From Spirochaetales bacterium (lineage in GTDB: Bacteria; Spirochaetota; Spirochaetia; Sphaerochaetales; Sphaerochaetaceae), in assembly GCA_012514185.1 (NCBI GenBank), contig JAAZAT010000081.1, positions 18,145-82,144 on the forward strand: 64,000 nucleotides of DNA. Direction: 5' to 3'. The notes beneath the pieces are model-generated. The model made no database searches and had not been told where the DNA came from. It saw nothing but the letters and a program-made list of their open reading frames with translations. The position numbers and the translations under genes were made by a program. How positions within the stretch are numbered: position 1 is the first letter of the stretch; each line of letters opens with the position of its first letter. Below are positions 45,336 to 53,890 of this stretch, one piece after another.

Positions 45336-46163
45336 ATGGAAAACTATTTCGCACGACTCCTATTGACCAGCGAGCTTGATGACCCGATCTACTTTGCCAA
45401 GATCCATCAACAGATTGCCGATCTCGAGAAGCAGCGCATCGCCCATTTCAATGTCCATGGGCCGATGAATGCCGAGTATGTCGTGCTGATGGGTGAGTTG
45501 AATATGGCGTATCTGCAAGCCCGTGACACCTCCAGCGAGTTGGAGATCGCCCAACAGATTTATCAGACCAACCAAAACCTCTATGGTGATGAAGACGAAA
45601 GAACCGTGGAGGCCTTGATCGCCTTGGGACTCTCCTACCTTGACGACGGGCAGAGCGAGATGGCACAGGGCATTGCCACCTCCCTGCTCTCCCTGAACTG
45701 GTCCGAGGAGAATGCTCCTGCGTATGACCTGTATATTGATGTACTCTGTTTCCAAGCGGATATCCAGCATGTCAAAGAGCTGTATCCGCAGGAATTGGTC
45801 ATCAGGAAGCATGTCCTCTCCCTGCTTGAGGAGTTGACAGGATCTGTCTCCAGCCAAGCAGTCATGGCTCGATGCGCACTGGCCTTCTGTTTGGAGAAAC
45901 TGAAACGGTACAAGCAGGCACTCGATCACTATCTGGTTGTCCGCTCATATTTGGACAGCGATGAACAGTTTGCCACCGAGGCTGAAAAAATCGGGCTTAT
46001 GGTGCATATCGGGCGCTGTTACCGCAAACTGGGGAATTTTGTTGATGCGGTGGTTCTCTATCATTGGGCTCATAAACGCGCTGATAAACTCTTCGGCCCC
46101 TCCTCTTCCTTGGCCCAGAAAATGAAAAAGCTCGTCGGAGTCATCGACGGGGCGAACCAATAA
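45336..46163 (+). CDS. Tetratricopeptide-like repeat protein
   Basis: A 275 aa soluble, helical protein with TPR/SEL-like repeats (ELNMAYLQARDTSSELEIAQQIYQTNQNLYG, ALAFCLEKLKRYKQALDHYLVVRSYL, HIGRCYRKLGNFVDAVVLYHWAHKRADKLFG, each partly cited as family pattern). No signal peptide or membrane segment is seen, so it is likely a cytoplasmic scaffold. No partner is evident. The start is the ATG at 45336, not 45255, which would overlap the methyltransferase gene. Confidence 0.75.
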   Translation: MENYFARLLLTSELDDPIYFAKIHQQIADLEKQRIAHFNVHGPMNAEYVVLMGELNMAYLQARDTSSELEIAQQIYQTNQNLYGDEDERTVEALIALGLSYLDDGQSEMAQGIATSLLSLNWSEENAPAYDLYIDVLCFQADIQHVKELYPQELVIRKHVLSLLEELTGSVSSQAVMARCALAFCLEKLKRYKQALDHYLVVRSYLDSDEQFATEAEKIGLMVHIGRCYRKLGNFVDAVVLYHWAHKRADKLFGPSSSLAQKMKKLVGVIDGANQ

Positions 46164-46184
46164 TTCCTACTACTATCATAGGTA

Positions 46185-46213
46185 TTGACCAAATTCCTCA
46201 GTTTGTGTACTAC
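46185..46213 (+). promoter_or_regulatory. Promoter of the DUF3793-flavodoxin pair
   Basis: TTGACC (46185-46190), 17 nt, TACTAC (46208-46213). It gives a leader of about 40 nt with GAGG 6 nt before the GTG start, the ordinary arrangement. Confidence 0.5.
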
Positions 46214-46260
46214 TGTGGCAGTGTTAGTCAAGGCTAACCAATCATCGATAGAGGTATGCC

Positions 46261-46821
46261 GTGTCAGACGAACTTATCATACGCTTTGCAGCTCCAACCC
46301 TTGCATCATTGAAGGTGGGCAGCCTTATCAGCTACAGGACCACCGATTTTGATGGTTTACAGCAATCTGTAATACGTTGGAACACCAGATTGAACCCAAA
46401 AGGCGTGAAAGTGACAATCCTGCAGCAAAAAAATGATCTTTTCCTGCTGTACGTCCATCGGCCGAAGCTGTTGGAACAACAGCTGAATCGCCTGGAGGTT
46501 CAGAGCCTGCTCTGCCCGCTGGGATACCCGTCTTGTCCCCTTGCCGAATCCTTGGGGCATTTGAAGCATCGTCTCAACAAGGAGCTGCAGTTCCCCCACG
46601 AAATCGGTGTGTTTCTCGGGTATCCCACAGCTGATGTCGAAGCTTTCATACGCCACAAGGGCTGTGGTGGAAAGTGTGATGGCCTCTGGAAAGTGTATAC
46701 CGATGTAGAGCAAGCTCAAAAAATCTTTGCACAATTTAAAAAATGTACCAGATTATACGTGGAGTTGCATAAAAGAGGAAAGCAACTCGAGGATTTGACG
46801 GTACGAAGGATGAAAATATGA
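46261..46821 (+). CDS. DUF3793 family protein
   Basis: A 186 aa protein of DUF3793, function unknown. Family features are the N-terminal APTLASLKVGSLISY, the LNPKGVKVTIL and LLYVHRP strands, and the C-terminal FPHEIGVFLGYPTADVEAFI followed by a GCGGKCDGLWKVY cysteine patch. It starts at GTG with GAGG 6 nt upstream. It overlaps the flavodoxin gene by 4 bp, a pairing seen in other anaerobes, which hints at a redox or iron-linked role. Confidence 0.85.
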   Translation: MSDELIIRFAAPTLASLKVGSLISYRTTDFDGLQQSVIRWNTRLNPKGVKVTILQQKNDLFLLYVHRPKLLEQQLNRLEVQSLLCPLGYPSCPLAESLGHLKHRLNKELQFPHEIGVFLGYPTADVEAFIRHKGCGGKCDGLWKVYTDVEQAQKIFAQFKKCTRLYVELHKRGKQLEDLTVRRMKI

Positions 46822-47243
46822 AAAAAATTGCAGTCGTGTTTTACAGCGGCACCGGCAATACCCAAGCCTTGGCCGAAGCTGTGGTCGAGGGTGTGCAGCA
46901 AGCGGGAGCTTCAGCTTCTGTCATCAGCGCAGGTATGTTCTCTGCCGATATGTTGGACAGCTTCGATGCGTTTGCCTTCGGCTGTCCAGCCATGGGCAGC
47001 GAAGGACTCGAGGATGAAGTCTTTGAACCGATGTTCGACTCTTTGCTGGAGCATCTTGGAGGAAGGAAGGTCGCTCTGTTCGGCTCCTACGGTTGGGGCG
47101 ACGGTGAATGGATGAGCCAGTGGAGAGAGACAACCGTGCAAAGTGGTGCAGTGCTTGCAGCCGAGCCGGTCATTGCGCAGGACAGCCCCGATCGGGAGGC
47201 ACTTGCGAAGGCCAAGGCCCTCGGTTCAGCGCTTGCCCGCTAG
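46818..47243 (+). CDS. Flavodoxin
   Basis: A 141 aa FMN-binding electron carrier. The phosphate loop FYSGTGNTQALAEAV is at residues 8-22. FGCPAMGSEGLEDEVFEP and FGSYGWGDGEWM supply the flavin-stacking loops. It would carry low-potential electrons, possibly for enzymes such as IspG. It overlaps DUF3793 by 4 bp at its start and the convergent agmatinase gene by 18 bp at its end. Confidence 0.93.
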   Translation: MKKIAVVFYSGTGNTQALAEAVVEGVQQAGASASVISAGMFSADMLDSFDAFAFGCPAMGSEGLEDEVFEPMFDSLLEHLGGRKVALFGSYGWGDGEWMSQWRETTVQSGAVLAAEPVIAQDSPDREALAKAKALGSALAR

Positions 47244-48077
47244 ACCCATTAAAAAATAGACGAGCTTGGCGGCTGTATAGCTTGGATGGTGGAGCTGATT
47301 GGGTGCAAGCTCCACTACATCCATGCCGATGATCGTTCTTTCTTCGGTCAAGTTTTCCAGCAGCGTGACAGCATCCCACCAGAACAAGCCGCCTGGATCG
47401 GGTGTCCCGGTGCTGCTCATCAGCGAAGCATCAAAAGCATCGACATCGAAGGTGATATAGAGTTTCTTGGGAAACGATGCAGGCAGCTGCAAACTTGAAA
47501 GATCCTTGCACCGATGAAGCGTGGATGCATCGTAGAAGCCCACCCTGTACTGCTCTCTTGCAGCCAGGTCTTCTTCACTGTAGTTTCTGATGCCCACCTG
47601 AAACAGGGGGATGCCTGCCTCAACCACCCTGCGCATGACACAGGCATGGCTGAGCTTGCTCCCTTCATAGGTGTCACGCAGATCCATGTGGGCGTCAAAC
47701 TGAAGAACCCCGACTTCACCGCAGTCAAGAAGCATGTCTATGGCTGCATTGGTCACCGAATGCTCTCCTCCCAACAGGACAGGCGTTGCGTTGCATCGCC
47801 TTGCGTACTGCATTGCATCTCCGGCAAGCTTGATCGCCTCTCCAATACCTCCGTTTACGGGAATCGCCTCGGTGGTATGGATACCCAGGCTTCCAGGATT
47901 TCCATACCCCTCCACCAATCTTTCAAGCTGGCCGGAGGCCTCGATGATGGCCTTCGGTCCTTCTTTTGTCCCTCCCATATAGGAGACGGTCTCCTCCAAG
48001 GGGAACGGTATGACATGAAACGCAGCGTGTCGGGGTTCTGCGTTGGGAAACTCTGAATCCAGGAACCAGTGCTGCAT
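47226..48077 (-). CDS. speB: Agmatinase (ureohydrolase family)
   Basis: A 283 aa binuclear-manganese ureohydrolase expected to turn agmatine into putrescine and urea. Metal motifs are GGEHS, QFDAHMDLRD and TFDVDAFDASLMSSTGTPDPGG. The SHACVMRR loop is typical of agmatinases. It is the last gene of the operon speA, carboxynorspermidine dehydrogenase, nspC, speB, and supplies the link between agmatine and spermidine. AGGAGG lies upstream of the ATG. Confidence 0.92.
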   Translation of the reverse strand: MQHWFLDSEFPNAEPRHAAFHVIPFPLEETVSYMGGTKEGPKAIIEASGQLERLVEGYGNPGSLGIHTTEAIPVNGGIGEAIKLAGDAMQYARRCNATPVLLGGEHSVTNAAIDMLLDCGEVGVLQFDAHMDLRDTYEGSKLSHACVMRRVVEAGIPLFQVGIRNYSEEDLAAREQYRVGFYDASTLHRCKDLSSLQLPASFPKKLYITFDVDAFDASLMSSTGTPDPGGLFWWDAVTLLENLTEERTIIGMDVVELAPNQLHHPSYTAAKLVYFLMGLAGKR

Positions 48078-48086
48078 CGCTTCCTC

Positions 48087-49202
48087 CTAGGAAAGCCGTC
48101 TTTGATAGTCATCAAAGCCAAAGGATTTCACAACCCGGTACACACCATCGCGAACCATGGCTATGTCGGGAAGAGCGATTCCGTTGAACATGGTAGTCTT
48201 GACCATGGTGTAGTGCATCATATCACAGAGCAGAAGCATATCGCCTGTTTTGGGAGGCTTCTCGAAGTGATAGGAGCCGACCCAATCGCCTGCAAGGCAG
48301 CTGCATCCGCCAAGCCTGTAAAGGCCTTCTTTCGTCAGCTGAGCTCCCACAACCTGTGGTGCATACGGCATCTCAAGGCAGTCTGGCATATGCGATGCAA
48401 ACGAAGAGTCGAGCATCAAGGTGGTGATTCCCCGATTATGCACGATATCGAGAATCCGGGTGGCCAGGTAGCCGGTCTCCCACACGAAAGCGGCACCAGG
48501 TTCCACGTAGAGCTGGATGTGGGGATGGCGCAGGTTGAACGAGGCGAGAGATGCCTTGAACAGTTCAAGATCATAGCCTTTTCTGGTTACCAGATGGCCT
48601 CCTCCCAGGTTGAGCCAGGAAATCGAGGAGAGCACATGTCCGTAATGGTGCTCGATCGAGTGCAAGGTGTGTTCAAGTTCGCGTGCTCCGCTTTCACACA
48701 GGTTGTGCACATGCAGCCCGGTTATCCCTTGGGGCAGAACCGCAAGATCCTCGGGCAGGACACCCAGGCGCGACCCCTCGGCGCACGGGTCGTAGAGCGC
48801 TGTCTCCACCGTTGAGTACAAAGGATTGATCCTCAGGCCTTTTTCGGCATGCGGACAATCGTTCTTGTGTTTCTCATACTGCGACAGGGAGTTGAAGGTA
48901 ATATGCTTGGCCAAGGCTGCGATCGTCGCAAACTCCCGGTCCTGATAGACCGGGGCGTAGGCATGGACTTCAGCGAAGTATGGTGAGGCAAGCAGAGCCT
49001 CATTCAGCGATGAAGCGGTCGCCCCGCATGCAGTTTCTGCAAGTTCAGCAAAAACCGCATGCATGGCAAAGCCCTTGAGAGCGAACAAGAACTTCACAGG
49101 AGCCTGCTGTTGCAGGTCCTTGATCAGCTGAAGGTTCTTGGTAAAGCGATCATAGTCCAGGACGAATGCCGGAGTATGCTGGATTTGGTTGGTGTCGAAC
49201 AT
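48087..49202 (-). CDS. nspC: Carboxynorspermidine/carboxyspermidine decarboxylase
   Basis: A 371 aa PLP enzyme of the alanine-racemase-fold decarboxylases. The PLP lysine is in FALKGFAMHAVF near residue 43. The HVHNLCE and NLGGGHLVTRKGYD motifs and the C-terminal LGGCSCLAGDW with the catalytic Cys define the NspC family. It removes the carboxyl group to give spermidine or norspermidine. It lies 5 nt after the dehydrogenase gene. Confidence 0.94.
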   Translation of the reverse strand: MFDTNQIQHTPAFVLDYDRFTKNLQLIKDLQQQAPVKFLFALKGFAMHAVFAELAETACGATASSLNEALLASPYFAEVHAYAPVYQDREFATIAALAKHITFNSLSQYEKHKNDCPHAEKGLRINPLYSTVETALYDPCAEGSRLGVLPEDLAVLPQGITGLHVHNLCESGARELEHTLHSIEHHYGHVLSSISWLNLGGGHLVTRKGYDLELFKASLASFNLRHPHIQLYVEPGAAFVWETGYLATRILDIVHNRGITTLMLDSSFASHMPDCLEMPYAPQVVGAQLTKEGLYRLGGCSCLAGDWVGSYHFEKPPKTGDMLLLCDMMHYTMVKTTMFNGIALPDIAMVRDGVYRVVKSFGFDDYQRRLS

Positions 49203-49207
49203 CGCCC

Positions 49208-50413
49208 CTACTTTCCAAAGGCAAGCTTGCCATCGACGACGACTTCCCAGGGAAGACCAAGCGGTCCCAACTCGGAGAGGAACGGATCAGGATCGAACTG
49301 CTCCATGTTCCATACACCAGGTTTTTTCCAGATGCCCCGTGCGATCAGGCTGGTGCCCAGAGCGGCCGGAACACCGGTGGTATAGGAGACAGCCTGGGCT
49401 TTGGCATCCTGATAAGCCATCTGGTGACTGCAGTTGTTGAATATGTACAGTGTTCGCTCCTTCCCATCCTTCAGCCCGCGTATCTGGCAGCCGATCGACG
49501 TCTGGCCCTGATAGTTCGGCCCCAAGGAAGAGGGTTCGGGGAGCACAGCCTTCAAGAACTGCAAAGGCTGGATTTCCATACCTTGGTAGTTGATCGGCTC
49601 GATGCTCGTCATCCCGACCTCCTCGAGGACCCTGAGGAAGGTCAGATATTGCTGGCCGAAAGTCATCCAGAACCGGGCCCGCTTGAGTGTCGGGAAATGC
49701 TTTACCAGCGACTCGAGTTCTTCGTGGAAGAGCAGGTAGCTCTCCTTGGAACCGATCCGGGGATAATCGACGTTCTGATGAATCTCCAAAGGTTCGGTCT
49801 TCTTCCACTCACCCATCTCATAATATCGGCCCGGCTGAGTGATTTCCCGGATATTGATCTCCGGATTGAAGTTTGTGGCAAAGCTCTTTCCATGGTCACC
49901 TGCATTGCAATCGACAATGTCCAGATAGTGCATCTCATCGAAGTAGTGCTTGTTTGCATAGGCGGTGAACACATTGGTCACCCCCGGGTCGAAGCCGCTG
50001 CCCAGCAGGGCTGTCAGGCCTGCCTTCTCATACCTATCATGAAACGCCCACTGCCAAGAGTACTCAAAATGAGCCTCATCCTTGGGTTCATAGTTTGCTG
50101 TGTCCACATAATGCACCCCGCAGCGAAGGCATGCCTCCATGATGGTCAAATCCTGATAAGGCAGAGCCACATTGAGTACCAAGTCCGCCTTGAACTCCTT
50201 GATCATGCGAACCAGTGCATCGACATCGTCCGCGTCGATGGAGGCGGTACGAACGGGTACCGGCCCGGATTCCTTGGCTATGGCGTCACACTTTTCCTTG
50301 GTTCTGCTTGCAAGCAGAATCTCTTCGTAGATATCTTCCATCCGTGCTGACTTGCGAACGGCCACATTGCCTACCCCACCGGCCCCGATGATCATCAAGC
50401 GTTTTTTCTGCAT
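49208..50413 (-). CDS. Carboxynorspermidine/carboxyspermidine dehydrogenase
   Basis: A 401 aa saccharopine-dehydrogenase-like enzyme. The NAD(P) motif IIGAGGVGNVAVRK is at the N-terminus, followed by LVLNVALPYQDLTIMEAC, HYVDTANYEP and GSGFDPGVTNVF. It condenses putrescine (or diaminopropane) with aspartate semialdehyde by reduction. The next gene, nspC, finishes the route. The ATG at 50413 has GAGGAG 6 nt upstream, inside the end of speA; the GTG at 50416 is an alternative. Confidence 0.94.
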   Translation of the reverse strand: MQKKRLMIIGAGGVGNVAVRKSARMEDIYEEILLASRTKEKCDAIAKESGPVPVRTASIDADDVDALVRMIKEFKADLVLNVALPYQDLTIMEACLRCGVHYVDTANYEPKDEAHFEYSWQWAFHDRYEKAGLTALLGSGFDPGVTNVFTAYANKHYFDEMHYLDIVDCNAGDHGKSFATNFNPEINIREITQPGRYYEMGEWKKTEPLEIHQNVDYPRIGSKESYLLFHEELESLVKHFPTLKRARFWMTFGQQYLTFLRVLEEVGMTSIEPINYQGMEIQPLQFLKAVLPEPSSLGPNYQGQTSIGCQIRGLKDGKERTLYIFNNCSHQMAYQDAKAQAVSYTTGVPAALGTSLIARGIWKKPGVWNMEQFDPDPFLSELGPLGLPWEVVVDGKLAFGK

Positions 50414-50416
50414 CAC

Positions 50417-52327
50417 TTACTCCTCTTGGTCTGTTTCGTAATAGGTGTAACCCCTCAAGCCTGCTGTATAGGCCGAGATGATTTTTCTTCGTTCCTGAAC
50501 GGTGATCCGCCCCTCCTGGACAGCCTTCTCAGCCTTGGTCCGGATCATGGCCTCCAGGCGTTTGGGTTCATACTCGACATAACTCAGCACATCGGCAACC
50601 GTATCCCCTTCCAGCTCGTTGTGAAGGCTGAAATTTCCATCCTCATAGGTGATGGAGACTACGTTGGTATCCCCGAACAGGTTGTGGAGGTCCCCAAGCG
50701 TCTCCTGATACGCCCCCACCAAAAACACCCCGAGGATATAGTCCTCATCCTCCCGGGGAGTATGGAGGGCCAAGGTGTCACTCACCCCCTTGGAGGTGAT
50801 GAACCTGTCAATCTTTCCTTCACTGTCGCAGGTAATGTCTGACAGTACTGCTTTTCGGTCAGGCCTGGTATGCAGGTAATGAATCGGCATGATGGGAAAC
50901 AGCTGATCGATCGCCCACACATCGGGAAGCGACTGGAACAAGCTGAAATTCCCATAGTAGATATCCGAGAGCTGATACTCCAGCTTCTGGATTTCAGCAG
51001 CATGGATATCACCATACTTTTGCTGAATCTCAGCAACAATGGACCAGTATACATGCTCGGCTGCAGCCCGCTCACGCATGTTGACCTTGCCGTACAAAAA
51101 CTTGTTGCGGATCTCCTCACGATAGTAGTTCAAGTCGTTCAGACACTCCTGGGCATTTTTCTCGTTGAGCATGGTTCGTACGTAGAGCAGATTTTCCAAG
51201 GCAGGCATCAACGCCTCGTCGTAGACCACCTCTTCTCCGGTTTTTCCATCCCAAAATACATTGGTATCAAGGACATTCATCAGCAAGACCGAATAATAGG
51301 AGACCAGCGCCCTGCCTGACTCGCTGATGATGGTGGGATGGCTGATTTTTTCTTCCTTGCAGATGGTCATGATCTCTTCAACCACGTCGTCGCAATACTC
51401 CTTGGTCGAGTAGTTGCGGCTGTTTGAGCTATTGGAGTGGCTGCCGTCATAATCGATGGCCAATCCGCCTCCGATATCCAGCAATCCCATGGGTGCTCCT
51501 TCCTGAACCAAGCCTGCATAGAACCGTGCTGCTTCGGTCGCTCCAACACGAATGTCGTGGATGTTGGGGATCTGGCTGCCCAGATGGTAGTGTAACAACT
51601 TGAGGCAGTCGAGCATCTTCTCCTTGCGAAGCCGTTCGACGACCTGGATGACCTGGGTTGTATTGAGCCCGAAAACGCTGCGGTCTCCTCCGCTTTCGGT
51701 CCAATGCCCGCTTGCCATCGTGGAGGGTTTCATCCTCAGCCCGATGTTCGGCTTGATGCCCAGGGCGCGCGAGCGTTGCAAAATGATTCCCACCTCACCC
51801 GGCATTTCTATGACCAGGACAGTCTTGATGCCGAGCAGCAAGCCTTTGAGGGCCAGGTCGATGTACTCCTCATCCTTGTATCCGTTGCAGATGATATAGG
51901 CTTCTGGATCATCGATATGCGCAAGGGCGATGACCAATTCAGCCTTGCTGCCGGTTTCCAAGCCATGATGGTACTGCTGTCCATATTTGCAGATCTCCTC
52001 GACGACCTGTTGTTGTTGGTTGACCTTTATCGGATAGACTCCCCGGTACGTACCTTGGTAGCCGGCATCCTTGATTGCATTCAAAAAACACTCATTGATG
52101 TGCTGGATGCGGTCATCCAGGATATTGGAGAAGCGCAGCAGAACCGGAAGCTTGAGGCCCCGATCCTGCAAGCCTTTAGCGATGGAAAGCAGGCTGATGG
52201 AGGATTGCGGCGACTTGTCCTTCAGACTGACTTCCACTTCACCTGCATCCGATATATGAAAATAGCCGTTTCCCCAATCATTGATCCGGTACAGCTTCTC
52301 TGCGTCTTCAATAGTCCAGTTGTGCAT
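50417..52327 (-). CDS. speA: Biosynthetic arginine decarboxylase
   Basis: A 636 aa PLP enzyme that makes agmatine from arginine. The PLP lysine is in YPIKVNQQQQVVEEI near residue 100. The GLETGSKAEL, GGLAIDYDGSHS and ISESGRALVS motifs are as in E. coli SpeA. It starts at ATG 52327 after a purine-rich GAGAGGGAGAG; the frame to 52357 is not conserved. It leads a four-gene operon that takes arginine through agmatine and putrescine to spermidine without S-adenosylmethionine. Confidence 0.95.
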   Translation of the reverse strand: MHNWTIEDAEKLYRINDWGNGYFHISDAGEVEVSLKDKSPQSSISLLSIAKGLQDRGLKLPVLLRFSNILDDRIQHINECFLNAIKDAGYQGTYRGVYPIKVNQQQQVVEEICKYGQQYHHGLETGSKAELVIALAHIDDPEAYIICNGYKDEEYIDLALKGLLLGIKTVLVIEMPGEVGIILQRSRALGIKPNIGLRMKPSTMASGHWTESGGDRSVFGLNTTQVIQVVERLRKEKMLDCLKLLHYHLGSQIPNIHDIRVGATEAARFYAGLVQEGAPMGLLDIGGGLAIDYDGSHSNSSNSRNYSTKEYCDDVVEEIMTICKEEKISHPTIISESGRALVSYYSVLLMNVLDTNVFWDGKTGEEVVYDEALMPALENLLYVRTMLNEKNAQECLNDLNYYREEIRNKFLYGKVNMRERAAAEHVYWSIVAEIQQKYGDIHAAEIQKLEYQLSDIYYGNFSLFQSLPDVWAIDQLFPIMPIHYLHTRPDRKAVLSDITCDSEGKIDRFITSKGVSDTLALHTPREDEDYILGVFLVGAYQETLGDLHNLFGDTNVVSITYEDGNFSLHNELEGDTVADVLSYVEYEPKRLEAMIRTKAEKAVQEGRITVQERRKIISAYTAGLRGYTYYETDQEE

Positions 52328-52614
52328 AGGCTCTCCCTCTCGATGGTATTCTTGCATAGTTTAGCAAAAAAAGGGAGGGATGGACACAGAGCCTACCGCC
52401 TTCCTGGGCGGGAGGTGCAAAGTATGGTCAAAGATGGAGAGTAATCAATCAATTGTATGCATAATATTCATTATATTAATACATTTATGAAAGATAGTAC
52501 CTACTTATTACACAAATTTTCATGGAGAGCACCACTTGACAAAAATTCAAATCGGATGAAGTATCTTATTGATATCATTATGATATCTTTATGAATCACA
52601 TCGGAGGAGTTCGT
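52328..52614. promoter_or_regulatory. Divergent control region between speA and the SPFH gene
   Basis: The centre (52445-52520) is very A/T-rich. On the speA side lies a G+C-rich hairpin CCTACCGCC/GGCGGGAGG (52392-52400 and 52407-52415). A CCCTCCC tract (minus strand, 52379-52373) is complementary to the speA ribosome binding site. On the SPFH side, TTGACA (52537-52542) and the 17-bp inverted repeat GATATCAT-T-ATGATATC (52571-52587) come before GGAGGAG. Confidence 0.5.
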
Positions 52615-53619
52615 ATGCAAGAACTTGTGTATTCCCAAGAGAAAGTATTGACCAAGGTGGCCAATGGCATGGCTTTCCTGTTGATCAACACGGTCTTGAT
52701 CATCGCCTGTTTTTTCCTCTTCATTTTCGGCTTGATGACAGACATGCCATCGATTGTACGCATCCTTGTGCTCTTGATCAGTACACTCTATGGCTTCATC
52801 ATCGGCCCGGTTTTGTATGCTGGTTTGAAAATCATCAAGCCGAACGAAGCCTTGGTGCTTACGTTGTTCGGCAAATACTACGGCACCCTGAAGAAGGAGG
52901 GATTCTTTTGGGTCAATCCATTTGTCAGTGCCGTGAATCCCATCAGCACTACCAATACAGCTGCATCAACTGCGAAACCGGAAACCAAGATTGAACCGGG
53001 AAAGACGCCAACCACCTATACCATCCAATTCCCCAAGAAAAAAATATCGTTGAAGGCATTGACACTGAACAATGACAAACAGAAGGTGAACGATGCACTG
53101 GGGAATCCCATCATAATCGGGGTCGTGGTGATCTGGAAGGTTGTCGATACGGCAAAAGCGGTTTTCAACGTCGACAACTATGTGGAGTACCTCTCCATCC
53201 AGTGCGATTCAGCCCTGCGCAATGTCGTTCGCCTATTCCCCTATGATTCAGACGATGACGAAAAGTCGCTTCGAGGCAGCAGCACGGATGTAGCCAAGGA
53301 TTTGCAGAGGGAGCTTCAGGCAAAAGTTGAGGTTGCAGGGTTGCAGATCATCGAGGCGAGGATCACCCACCTCTCGTATGCACCGGAAATTGCTGCAGCC
53401 ATGTTGCAACGCCAGCAGGCTTCCGCCATCATAGCAGCACGGCAGAAAATTGTTGAAGGGGCTGTGGGCATGGTAGAGATGGCCCTTGATCAGTTGAACA
53501 AGAATGGCGTGGTGACCTTGGACGAGGAGAGGAAAGCTTCCATGGTGAGCAACCTCATGGTAGTGCTCTGCGGAAACCGCGATGTCCAACCGATTGTGAA
53601 CAGCGGGACGCTCTATTGA
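52615..53619 (+). CDS. SPFH/band-7 domain membrane protein
   Basis: A 334 aa protein. Two hydrophobic helices at residues ~18-70 are followed by an SPFH (stomatin/flotillin-like) domain: [34 protein letters not shown], in part, through [23 protein letters not shown] helical tail follows, containing [34 protein letters not shown]. Such proteins build membrane-bound ring or scaffold assemblies. GGAGGAG lies 5 nt before the ATG. The Arc-like gene follows 24 bp later, a recurrent pairing. Confidence 0.9.
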   Translation: MQELVYSQEKVLTKVANGMAFLLINTVLIIACFFLFIFGLMTDMPSIVRILVLLISTLYGFIIGPVLYAGLKIIKPNEALVLTLFGKYYGTLKKEGFFWVNPFVSAVNPISTTNTAASTAKPETKIEPGKTPTTYTIQFPKKKISLKALTLNNDKQKVNDALGNPIIIGVVVIWKVVDTAKAVFNVDNYVEYLSIQCDSALRNVVRLFPYDSDDDEKSLRGSSTDVAKDLQRELQAKVEVAGLQIIEARITHLSYAPEIAAAMLQRQQASAIIAARQKIVEGAVGMVEMALDQLNKNGVVTLDEERKASMVSNLMVVLCGNRDVQPIVNSGTLY

Positions 53620-53643
53620 GTATATTTGCAAGGAAGATGACGT

Positions 53644-53826
53644 ATGGATGCAAAGGATAAAGCCAAGAAACAAGTATTGCTGCGTCTATCGTCATCGCTT
53701 TGGGAAGAGCTGGCCCGATGGGCCGATGACGATTTTCGCTCAATCAACGGCCAGATTGAATACCTGCTGACCGATGCCGTCCGCAAGCGAAGAAACAAGG
53801 CATTTGAAGGGGATGCAGAGCTGTAA
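53644..53826 (+). CDS. Arc-like ribbon-helix-helix protein
   Basis: A 60 aa protein with the ribbon-helix-helix pattern: strand KKQVLLRLSSSLWEELARWADDDFRSINGQIEYLL in part (residues 8-42), then a basic tail. It resembles Arc-family DNA-binding proteins that sit next to SPFH genes. It could repress its own operon, with the 17-bp palindrome upstream of the SPFH gene as a target, or act as a partner protein. It is too short to say more. Confidence 0.8.
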   Translation: MDAKDKAKKQVLLRLSSSLWEELARWADDDFRSINGQIEYLLTDAVRKRRNKAFEGDAEL

Positions 53827-53849
53827 CAGCTGCATGCTGAAGAAAGGGA

Positions 53850-53890
53850 ATCAGGGGTGGCTTGCATGCCACCCCTGATGGATTTGTTCT
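53850..53890. terminator. Bidirectional terminator after the Arc-like gene
   Basis: A perfect 11-bp stem TCAGGGGTGGC/GCCACCCCTGA (53851-53861 and 53868-53878) encloses a TTGCAT loop. T-rich sequence follows on the plus strand (TTTGTTCTTATTT), and TTCCCTTTCTTC on the minus strand. It lies between convergent genes. Confidence 0.8.

Noticed and set aside
52392..52415. G+C-rich hairpin taken as a rho-independent terminator.
   Set aside because: The nearest T tract is about 20 nt away, and the hairpin lies in front of speA rather than after a gene, so a leader structure is more likely.
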